From Scatophagus argus (taxonomy: Eukaryota; Chordata; Actinopteri; Scatophagidae): DNA of 64,000 bases. This document shows, in pieces, positions 33,641-44,400 of this stretch. Numbering within the stretch: the stretch's first letter is position 1; each line of letters opens with the position of its first letter. The notes under the pieces are model-generated. The model had not been told where the DNA came from, did not search any database, and saw only the letters and a list, made by a program, of their open reading frames with translations. A program made the translations under genes and the position numbers. The DNA is taken from contig NC_058494.1 of assembly GCF_020382885.2 (NCBI RefSeq), forward strand, positions 27,352,329 to 27,416,328, in the 5' to 3' direction.

Positions 33641-33647
33641 TATAAAA
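33641..33647 (+). promoter_or_regulatory. TATA box of SNAD-type gene B
   Basis: TATAAAA equivalent to 5859-5865. The predicted 5' UTR exon ends at CAG|GTACAAG (33730|33731), and the next acceptor is at 34028 directly before the ATG. Confidence 0.5.
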
Positions 33648-34028
33648 AATATCACTTCCCTCTGCACACTGAGAAGAAGACAGGAGGAGTCTTCAGAACA
33701 TCTGTCGGACATCTGTCTCCACCAGAGCAGGTACAAGCAACCACCGATTGTTCTCACTGTCGGTTAATCTGCTGATGGTTTTCCTCAGTCTCCAGTTTGG
33801 TCTATGAAACTTCTGACAATAGTGAAAACTACCAGGCACACTTTCCTAAAGCCTGGTGTTACCTCTCCAGCTTGACTGACAGTCCGGTGCTTAAAGAAGC
33901 AACAAGTCCTCTCATTTGGGAAACTGAGTCGTCAAATGTTTGGCCTTTGTGTATGAAAATAAAGTTGATCTGTTGTGTGTGAGTCTGTTAAAAGCCTGTC
34001 GTTTTTATTAATCCCGATCTGTGTGCAG

Positions 34029-34526
34029 ATGGCGGGCCTGTGCCGGACGGCGGTGCTGCTGGCCGTCTTCCTGTCTGCTGGAAACAGTTTGGCTGCTGTG
34101 GACAAGAACTGGCTCACAAGCATCGTGAAAGGCCTCAAGAACAAGTGAGTCCTCAAAGACAGCTGATCCTTACTACTACTACTACTACTACTGCTGCTCC
34201 TACTGCTACTGCTGCTGCTACTACTACTATCACCACTACTGCTGCTAGTACTACTACCACTACTACTACTACTACTGGTACTACCACTACTACTGCCATT
34301 GCCACTTCTACTGCTGCTACTACTACTACTAGTACTACTACTTCTAGTGCTGCTGCTACTACTACTACTACTGCTACTAGTACTACTACTTCTAGTGCTG
34401 TTGCTACTACTACTAGTACTGCTGCTACTACTACTACTGCTAGTAGCATACTATCACCACTGCTGCTGCTGTTGCTACTATCACTACTACTGCTGCTAGT
34501 ACTACTACCACTACTACTACTACTAT

Positions 34527-34557
<31 letters not shown>

Positions 34558-36426
34558 CCTGCTAGTACTACTGCTCCTACTACTACTACTACTACTACTA
34601 CTACTGCTGTTACTACCACTACAACTGCTGCTCCTTACTACTACTGCTGTTGCTACTACTTCTACTGCTACTGCCACTATGACTATGACTACTGATACCA
34701 CTACTACTACTGCTACTACCAGTACTTCTACTAGTAACCTACTATTACCACTGCTCCTGCTGCTACTATCACTACTACTACTGCTGCTACTACTATTCCT
34801 GCTACTATTGCTACTTCTGCTACTACTACTACAGCTGCTACTGAATGAGTAAATAAACAATTAAAAAATGTGTGTATATACTTTAAAGAATATTAAGTTA
34901 ACGAAAGTTAAAGTTTTCCAGTTTACAAGTCAAAAAGAGTGAGCTGGAGTGTTGATATGACTTACAGTATTCATAAATGTTGTTACTGCAATGTGCTGTT
35001 CAACACTTGTTCACTATTTTGAGTTTTTCATTAAAATTTAAAAGACTATTGATTTGGACTTTTCCCTCCCTGCCCTTTTGTGACTCTGCATCGGAGTTCA
35101 GCCCTCTGAGGCCCCCAGTGACGCTTTTTGACAGAATTGTTGTGACTAATAAAGAGCTAATATGTTACTAGTATGCATGCTAACACGCCGCTAGCTAATG
35201 GTTATTATTATGTTTTCACTGTGTTCACAATATTCATGTATTTATCAAGTGTTTTTGTATGTCGAGTTCCTTATGGTTTCTGTAAGGCTTGATTTAGTGT
35301 GACGATTGACTCTTTGCAAAAATTAACTTTCACATCCATCACTAACCTCACAAAATGGTCCACTTCAGACTATAAGGGCCCAGTTCATCAATGGTAACTC
35401 AAACGTGTGCAGTCGTTATCCTTGTCACTGAAATTCTTCTCTTATAAGCTGTTCCAGCACAGGACCTTTAAAACTGTTTTTGTTTATTCTTTATGATTCT
35501 GAATTTATCAGCAGTTTCACAATTCTCAAACTTTATTTACAATCATCAACAGTATATACCTTATACCAAGATACTCATTAAAAATGTTTTCCTTTGGCAG
35601 AATTGCACTTGGTGACTCCCTCAGTCTGGCTGTGAACCTCCCACTGAACCAAGACCCTAATAACCTAAAGCAAGTTCTTCTTCCTGACCCAGCAAACAAA
35701 GTGAAGGAAACGTACCAGGGCGCCAGAATGGTGGCAGCAGCACAATCAATGGCTGTCGCACGTGTTCTCGATGCCTTGTCAACACAAGAACCGGTCACAG
35801 AAAACAGTGTAGTAACAGTCTCACCAACAGACAGAGTCAAACCAACAGCACCAGATAAACAAACAGGCACACACTGGCGTGGGAGGGGTAGATGGTGTGG
35901 AAAAGTTGTCTGGGTTGGAAGGAAATGCAGGCGTAAAAATATCTGCAAGGGTAGAAGAGGCAGATGGCGGGGATGGGGTAGATGGTGTGGAAGAGGTGGC
36001 TGGGGTAGAAGGAAATGCAGGCGTAGAAGGATCTGCAAGGGTAGAAGAGGCAGATGGCGGGGAAGAGGTGGCTGGCGTGGGAGGGGTGGATGGGGTAGAA
36101 GGAAATGCAGGCGTAGAAGGATCTGCAAGGGTGGAAGAGGCAGATGGCGGGGAAGAGGTGGCTGGCGTGGGAGGGGTGGATGGGGTAGAAGGAAATGCAG
36201 GCGTAGAAGGATCTGCAAGGGTGGAAGAGGCAGATGGCGGGGAAGAGGTGGCTGGCGTGGGAGGGGTGGATGGAATAGAGGGTGGCGCAGAGGCTGTCGT
36301 GGGAGAAGTCGTGGAGGCTGGCGTGGAAGAAGTCGTGGAGGCTGGCGTGGAAGAAGTCGTGGAGGCTGGGGTAGAGGCTGTAGTAGAGGCTGGCGAGGAG
36401 GTCGGGGCAGAAGGTCCTTTGGGTGA
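34029..36426 (+). CDS. SNAD-type protein B, deaminase domain mostly deleted, short RG/W tail
   Basis: Exons 34029-34144 (116 nt) and 35601-36426 join in phase to give 313 residues. The signal peptide matches gene A. After SLAVNLPLNQDPNNLKQVL and QSMAVARVLD, an in-frame deletion of about 345 bp relative to gene A removes the region with the PCxxxC position and the core strands. An 18-bp stretch (VSGGGV) is also absent. The rest is a basic tail with four two-cysteine units (RRKCRRRRICKGRR type) and the same GRGCSRGWRGGRGRRSFG end as gene A. With no deaminase core it cannot be an enzyme. It is either a secreted basic repeat protein or a decaying pseudogene. The open frame and shared ends favour a translatable product, but nothing shows expression. 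Confidence 0.6.
34171..34842 (+). repeat. About 670-bp TAC/TGC triplet repeat in gene B intron 1
   Basis: Nearly all triplets are CTA, CTG or close variants, in one phase, for more than 200 units, with rare CTC/ATC changes. The homologous repeat in gene A is shorter and interrupted. Open frames on both strands here are repeat artefacts. Confidence 0.9.
35916..36300 (+). repeat. Coding minisatellite of gene B (four units)
   Basis: Four copies of the KCRRxxICKG segment; the last three are 90-bp (30-residue) units, nearly identical to one another. This is the same repeat family as 8779-11340 but with unit lengths and variants of its own. Confidence 0.85.
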
Positions 36427-37502
36427 AATGATTTAAATGAGATAATTTGTGAGAAGCTGCTAATCTGGGCTGCAGTCCCATGAAAAATTGCTTATTTCCT
36501 TTTCTTCCATCAAGGCTCCAGATGAACGTTTTTCATCACTGTCCCACAGCTGTCCCAAAAAACAATTTTAACCATAGCAAAGTGAAAGTAAACCATCTCA
36601 AACTCAAACTGCTGTTTCTTTACTTGGCGGCCATACTTATTGGTTAAAAGTATTAGCATTCATAGTATTTTACAAGTATTTATTATGCATTCAAAAAGAT
36701 AAAACTGGGGGGTATTCTGTAGCCCAAAAAGCATCTGAACTTAATGCAATTATGATTTAAACGTGCAATTTTGATTTTCACATAGTTTATATATAGCTTT
36801 TAATACCAGATGCTGCAGACAATACATAGTCTTCTTCCCCTTCAGGCACTGATGAACCAAACTACGCCACAAAAGTATAACCAGTGTGTTTATTTCAGTC
36901 CAAAGCAAAATGTCAGAATTTTTATTTATTTATTTGTTTTTTCCTTTTTTTTCAAATGAAAACCAAGCATCAACCACCTCTGCTGTGATTTCAGAAATCT
37001 AAATTACAGGAGCAAACCTAAGCATAAAACCAGACACTGCTTCAAAGTTTGAAATGGTTACAAAATACTTGTAGTAAATACAGTTCAACCGGTCCATTGA
37101 TTTCCCAGGCCTACATTAGTGCAAATACGCCCAGTACTAGTGGGAATGGATATGCATTGTGATGTTACTGAGTTTGTTTAATGTGGACATTAGACTCTTG
37201 GTATCTGTGTGTTGAATCCTGAGTCAAAGCCAGTTTTACTGACCAGCCACAGGAAATGTGACCTCAGTGCCTTTCAGTTAGCGACACAGAAATGACCGTT
37301 TAGCTGATCAGGACGGAAGATGAACAGCTTATTTTCACCTTGTTTCAGATTGCGGTAGTGTTCTTCACTCACATTAATAAACTGAACAAAAGAAAAGGAG
37401 TGTTAATGTAAAGGAACCTCAGTATCCTCAGTACTTACAGTGTGTAATTGTACTCAGTACTTCTGTAAAGCATCACCATCATCTGTTGTTCTTTTCTTTC
37501 TG
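36427..37502 (+). other. Gene B 3' region
   Basis: Matches the gene A 3' region without the Tc1 element. Sequence at about 36955-37075 is present here and missing in copy 1 near 13340. No gene is seen. Confidence 0.5.
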
Positions 37503-37508
37503 ATTAAA
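37503..37508 (+). terminator. Poly(A) signal ATTAAA, gene B
   Basis: Same conserved phrase as after the other three SNAD-type genes, 1.08 kb after the stop. Confidence 0.45.
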
Positions 37509-38365
37509 GCTTGGCTCAGCATCCACTCCAGTCTGTCCGTGTGCCACTCATTTGGAAACTCATGCCTTAAAAAATAACGTAGTGCCCCTAAAAAGTAAAC
37601 ACAGAGTCCATTAAGCAGGTGACCGTCTTACCATCGTAGATACAGTTTATGCCGATACCCTGAGGAATATCACTCTATGTAGACTCTGTGAGTCACATAA
37701 CACGTTAGAGCCTGCGTGATTAATTAAAATGTCCCATTTTAACTACCTAGTGAATCTAATCTATTCAAAAGTGAGAAAATATTAAAGCTGTAGTCTGTCG
37801 CTGTACACTCTGGACATGGACATCACTGTTGAGTTTATCAAATGTATTCCCATTGAGATAGCAGACATCTCAACAGCCAGAACTCTGCAGGTCAAATCAA
37901 AACTATCTGGATGATAAACAGCACTACAGGGAACGTGAAACATATGTAATTTTGATTTTTGGGTAAACTGTCCCTTTAGGTTAAAAAAAATAGCAATTGC
38001 ACACTTAGGAAGAATATGAGTTTTGGAAAAATCAGCATCATGAAATTCTCAAATAAAAATGCTGTTTTAGTGAAAAACGCTTTCAGGCACATCTGTGGAT
38101 TCTCAGTCATCCCGGTCATCCCGGTCTTTGACTCTTTGAGTGACTTCCAGGCATAAGGATAAGAAATAAACAGAAACAAAACAGAAATAAAAAGTGTGCT
38201 CAGTTCTTCCAGTACTGAACAGGGTTATGAATCTGCATCGCTTTGTTTCCATTTAGTCAGTAATTTCAAATAAAACGAACCTAACTCGTAACTTAACGTT
38301 GATGACGATAATAGATTACATTCATTCAGAAAACTAAACGGGAATAAAATGCCTGGCACGATAAA
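37509..38365. other. Intergenic region before commd1
   Basis: Up to about 37975 it matches copy 1 (13805-14640). After that it is single copy and belongs to the original commd1 upstream region. No gene is seen. Confidence 0.5.
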
Positions 38366-38384
38366 ACTACAACTCCCACAATGC
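38366..38384 (+). promoter_or_regulatory. ZNF143/Staf-type motif upstream of commd1
   Basis: ACTACAACTCCCACAATGC closely matches the ZNF143 consensus (ACTACAAYTCCCAGMATGC), 69 bases before the commd1 start. Two CACGTGA E-boxes lie between it and the ATG (38406 and 38429). The motif is common in TATA-less housekeeping promoters. Confidence 0.7.
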
Positions 38385-38452
38385 AATTCTGCCTTGACGG
38401 ACTTCACGTGATATGCTGCATCCGCTTCACGTGACCGTGCTGACAGGAAAAC

Positions 38453-41400
38453 ATGGCGGACGTCGAGGCGACGAAGTCTTTGAGCGGGCTTCTGAACGGA
38501 ATCGCTCAGATCGTATATTACGCCAACAGCGACATCACAGAGGAGCTGCTGAAGGACGAGCTGTACCCCGAGCTGTCGCGGGAGGAGTTCACGGCCCTGC
38601 GGGACAGGATGACAGGCCTCCTGAAGGTGATGAAACGCCTCCGTCCTGCGGGTCACAAAGCGGGAGTGTCGTCTGGGTCATTAGCTGTGTCAGCAAGTCA
38701 TTGGTAGAAATCAAGCTGCGTGGACTGTTTTTAACGCAGGGGCCCGTTTGTTAGAGTTTTCAGGTAAATGTCAGCAAACAGCTCGTGTTTATGAATCGTG
38801 ATTTGATCTGTTCCATACACTCAGTGGCTCAGACTGGCCGAAATGTTAACGGTGCGGCGTGAAACTTATTCACATTGATGTTTTTATTCTGTGGTCCACG
38901 CCTGTGTGTCCTACCTGTTGTCAGCAGGGGGCAGCACTGGCATAGCAGGTCAGCCTTTGAGTAAGACTCACCTCCCTCTTTGGATTTTTTGGATGTGAAC
39001 TTTGGCACATTTTGGTTTAAGAAACAAAACAAAACTGCAGAGCTCCAGTTGTGTGGTGCACCTCAGCTGATCTTTCTCATCCTCTCAGTCTATCGCCACA
39101 GCAGACATGGACCACGCCCAGCTGGAGGCCTTCCTCACAGCCCAGACCAGGAGGCAGGGCGGCGGTGGGGTGACCGCCGAACAGGCCGCCGCCCTCTCTC
39201 GCTTCTGGAAGAGCCAGAGAGCGCGAGTGCGGGAGAGCTTGTTGGCTCAGAGCCGCTGGCAGCCCGGCCTCAGGGGCCTCTCCTGGAGGGTGGACCTCCA
39301 GACTGCAGCCAGCCGGGGTGACGCAGCCCACAGCGGCCCCGTTGCACTGGTGGAGTTGGAGCTGGGCCGAGCCGGACAGGTGAGTCTGACATCTGGTGTT
39401 TCCTCTGCTGCTCACTCGGGCTCATGGTTTTCGCTGACCAGGACAGCCACAGTGTTCTGCTGCACTTTCCTGCCCTTTTTGGTTTTTCTGGAACACAAAT
39501 GTGTGATATAACTGCTAAGGGACTGAATGGACCAGCTGGGGCTCAGTTCCCCACCAGCTGAACTCAGCAGTACAGCATGTACATTGGAACCATGAACCAT
39601 CAAGTTATACACAAAAAGTAGATCTCGACATGAATGCTGTTGCTTCAGTTTTCATTTGTTGACTCACACACAATCAAGAAAATAAAAATAATTTTACTGT
39701 ATGCAGTATTATTGTAACAGTTATGGTAACACTGCTTCTGTCAATGTATTATCAGTCTCTATAAACAGATAACTGCACATGAATCAGACGATAACCAACT
39801 GGATCAGATCAGATCAGATCAGATCAGAATTCCTTTATTAATCCCTGGAGGGAAATTCTTGTTTCTACAGACAATTGCACATGCAGTATTCCCGACCAAG
39901 AAAGGAGAAAAGTGCAGAGTATATAAATAGGATAAACAAAAACTAAAATCTCAAGTACAGTAGTATTTACAAAAACTGTATTCAAAAAATTTTTTAAGAA
40001 AATTTAAAAATACAGGTATGTACAATGTGTAAAAGTAGCCAATATGTACATTGTATAAACAGTGAGTGTGTCCGTCACAGTGCTGAGTTTAACAGTTTGA
40101 TGGCGACAGGCAGGAATGATTTCCTGTGTCGCTCTGTGGTGCATCGTGGCAGTATGAGTCTGTTGCTGAACGAGCTCCTGTAGCCGATCAGCACATTGTG
40201 GAGAGGGTGAGAGGGAAAGTCCAGTATAGTCCTTATTTTGGACAACATCCTCCTCTCAGACACCACTGTCAGAGAGTCCAGTTCCTCTCCCACAACATGG
40301 CTGGCCTTCTTGATGATTCTGTTGAGTCTGTTAGTGTCCCTCACCCTCAGGCAGCTGCCCCAGCAGGCAACGGCATATGTGATGGCACTGGACACCACCG
40401 ACTCGTAGAACATCCTCAGCATCGTCCTGCAGATGTTGAAGGACCTCAGCCGCCTCAGAAAGTAGAGGCGGCTCTGGCCCTTTCTGTAGACCATGTCCAC
40501 GTTCTTGCACCAGTCCAAGATTGAGAACAATCGATACAATGCAGTCCAATATTTAGAATGTAAATTGAAAGCCATACACTTCAAATATTAAAGATAACCA
40601 GGAAAAATATTGTGTCTTTGACGTGGCTCATATTCTCATGAGAGAGCTGGTGTGTGTGTGTGTGTGTGTTGTACACGCAGGAGGAAAGGTGGGCGGGACA
40701 GTCCCCCGTCCAGCAAACACCTGTCACCTGAGTGAAAGTCCCTGCCTGTACTGTAAGTGAGCCAAAGCTCAAAGGTGACACCTACTGGACAGTATGGTGT
40801 CCTGCAGACACTGAACTCCAGAAGTGGTTTCTACATGGACATTGACTGAAAAATAAATAATTAGGTTCGTAACCAACTTGTGTTTCTGCTGCTGACTAGC
40901 AGAGGCTGCCACCTGATGTAGAATCTGCGTGGTGGAACGTTGTGCTTTTATGCCATTTAAACTCGACAGCACCGGCGTGAACTGGTTTTGGAGACAGATT
41001 CCACTGTGGCAGGGGGGCCTGGCTCTGGATGTGAGCGGATTTCTGGTGTGTTTTAATAAGTCCCGGTCCTACGAGGAGGCTAAATTGACTCGATCTGGGT
41101 CCTGGGCTGAAGAGAGTCACGGAGCCCCTCTCAGGGGATGGTTCAGTCCAGGCTACTGTTTGGATGGTGACCTTAATTTCAAAACAAACTCCATTTTGGT
41201 GGGAAACAAATCTCATCTGAAGCCAGGGACTTGGCGACGTGAGTTGAGCAGGTGTGTTAGAGATGGTTTGGGTTGTTGAGTGTCTTTATGTGTGCAGTCT
41301 TTTGGTCGTTTTCGGTTTCAGCTAAGCCACAAAGCCAGTATGTCTTCCTGTTTCTGCTGCTGGGACATGATGTCCCTCTTGGTCCGCACACATTAGAGTC

Positions 41401-44400
41401 ATTCAGAGTTACTGTTGCTGTGTCCCCTTATTTTGATACGATTTGATGAAAGAAAGTGACCAGATTTAAATCAAACAAACTCCAGAAGAATGACCGATGA
41501 TGTCAGGATGAGGATTTTAAACAGACATCCTGTGCGTTTTAGAACTTTTACTGCGTCTGGATTTGGCCCCAACATACATAACAGAGTTGTTGACCCCGTT
41601 TTGTTTTAAATGATTGTTAAGCACTTTGGAAACCTGGTTTTTGAAAGGTGCCATATAAATAAAGTTATTGTAATTATTACATGAGCCAGCCTGCAGCCTG
41701 AGGTCCTCAGGTGGGGACCTTTTGGACGTTCCAAAGGTTAAAGACTGAAGGTGATCAGGTTTTTGCTGTCAGGGCTCCTCGGCTCTGGAACGACCTGCCC
41801 GAGGAGATCAGGCTTTCAGGGTCAGGGACTTCTTTTAAAACCCGTTTATGTAGACAGGCTTATATGTGATGTCGTCTTTTTACCGACCGTTTATCTTGTT
41901 CCTATCTTCTTCCTACATTTATTGACGATTAACTTTCTTACTGATTTTTTTGGCAGCTTGGGAACCTGCTTTTTAAAAGGTGCTGTGTAAATAAAGTTAT
42001 TATTATTATTGTTATTGTTATTCCAATTGTAGGTAAAAACAGCATGTGGGTCGAGGAGCAATACTAGTACTACTAATACTGGGAGCAAAAACTTTTCCAA
42101 TGATCAGAGTGGTGAATTTGTTTTATCCTACAACCACCACTTTACTTTTCCAGACTTTTAGACGTTACTGTGTATTGGACCTGTTCAGAAGAAACCAACA
42201 TGGATTTGTTCTTTTTAAATGTATTTTTTCGTATGTACTGTATGTTTTTTTGTTTTGTTTTGTTTTTTTGGCAGTTGAGTTTTGGGTTTGTCTTTGGTTG
42301 AAGTTCAAAAATGTCTCAACACTTTGGTTACAATCACGTGTCAGGGCCGACACACAAAGGCAGACAACCACACACATACACAATGATGGTCAATGTTGAG
42401 CAGCCAGTTAACCTAACGAGTATGTTTTTGGGACTGTGGGAGGAAGCTGGAGAAAACCTACACAGGCACAGGGAGAACATGCAAACTCAAACCCAGATTT
42501 GAACCTGGAACCCTCTTGCTGTGAGGTGACGGTGCTGACCACTGCACCGCCCTGCTGCCCAGTCTCACAGAACATCCAGCAACATGGCTGTATTTAGTAG
42601 ACGGGAAACTGCCAAACCTCAAGACAACTCGTTATCTCCTTAGATTAAAGGAAGTTGGACTTGATGGTGAGCCTTCCAGCTTATCATGGAGCCCCTGGAC
42701 CGTGGCCATGTGGCCATGTGGAAGCTCAGATTTCTGATGAATCTTTGTACAGCCAATCACACAACAGCTTTTCCCCATTTTATGTTTGGATTTATTGTTT
42801 TGGCAACATTCCAGTTGAAGCTAACAATGCAGCACCTGTCACCATGGCAACCTCCACCTGCTGTGACATCACGTGCACAGCCTCACCAAAACTCCATCAA
42901 AGACACTTTCCTTTGATGATGTCATCACGAGCTTTGAAGCTGAAAAGGAGAAGAAGAGGAAGCGTTTTCAGATCCCACAGATCGCGCTTTACATTCAGTA
43001 CTGAGTGTCACCGCAGTGACCCACGTTATCGAGAAACCGATCAAAGACAAGGAAGAAAGATGGCGAAAGCAAAGACCGCAGACCTGGACTCTCGTGTGAA
43101 GTCCTACATTGCAAGCTGGGAGATGGATGTCAGTAAAGAGCTCCAGCTGACCAAGATGAACCTCATGTGTTGTTCGCCAGGTGCTAAAGCTCAACTGAAG
43201 ACCAAATACGAGACCCTGGGTGCAGTCCTCGATCTGCTCCAGGGTAAAAAGGTAAAGGACACCTGCGGCAAAAGAGAGCTGAGGGAAGAGATCGCATCTC
43301 TCAAGCTGAAGCTGAAGGAAGCCAAAGACAAGGAGAAGCAGGCTCTTTACAGCCTTCGTGTCCAAGTTAAAATAAGTGCTGACCTGAAAGTCGAGCTTAA
43401 GCGCCATTACAAGAATGCAAAGGAAGCAGACAGGACAAAGCAGGAACTCCGTCAGCAGATGAAGGAGGCCCAGGAGGACTTTGCCTCCAGACTGAGTCTG
43501 GTGTCTGCCGTCAATGTGGACCTCAGGTCCAAGCTGGAGGAGGCTCAGAAACAGCTGCAACACCCGCCCAGCTGGAGCACAGAGGCGCCTCTGGACCTGG
43601 CAGAGGTTCAGTTGCAGCTGAAGAATTCCACCAAAGAGCTGGAGAAGCAAGCTGCCTTCATTCAGTCCAGAGAGCAGCGGGACGAGGACGCCGAGCCAGA
43701 GACGGACGAGAAGCTCCAGGCTCCGAGAAGGTGCCAGGATCTCCGTGTCAAGATGCACGGGGCTCTTGGCTTCAAAATGCCGGAGCGTAAATCAGACCTT
43801 CGTGGAAAAGATGTCCAGCCTGACGAGGAGGAAGAGGAGACGACGGTTTGCCTCAAGATCGGTCAGGTTAAGGAAATCATGGACGAAGCGATCGCTGAGG
43901 TTTGGAAGACTCATGAAGCTACGCTGCAGAAACAGAGAGAGGACATCGAAGAGCTTCAGGAGTCTCTGGAATTTGTCGAGGACGAGCTGGACATCCAAAC
44001 TCTAAACTCCAGAAAAGTCCTAGAAAGGAAGGAGCAAGAGTGGGCAGACAAGTATGAGGAGCTTGAGACCAGGTTTAAGGAAATGTCAGATCGCGTCAGG
44101 AGGCCCAGGAGGAGGAACTGGTTTGTCAGGATGTTTACGGGCTGCTGTTCACGTGTAGAGGACACTGATCCTGACTTTGACTCCATCTGACCGTCCAGCT
44201 GTCCGTGGAGGGGAGGCTCTCAGTGTTTCTGAACACATCAAACCACAACACGGTGGCCCATTGGTCAGCACTGTGGCCTCACATGAGGGTGGGATTCCCG
44301 GCCTTCCTGTGCGGAGTTGGCATGTTCTCCCCGTGTGAGTGGAGGTTTTCTCCGGGTGCTCCGGTTAGCCTACCATCAAAACGTGTCACATTAATTCAGC

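Noticed and set aside
34040-34860. Open frames of 270 (+) and 235 (-) codons over the triplet repeat
   Set aside because: Low-complexity translation of the intronic TAC/TGC array; the plus frame also starts out of frame inside exon 1.
38225-38656. Minus-strand 143-codon frame over commd1 exon 1
   Set aside because: It is antisense to a secure coding exon and shows no domain.
42655-42843. N-terminal extension of the coiled-coil copy 2 frame
   Set aside because: Copy 1 has stops in the matching stretch, so the extension is chance.
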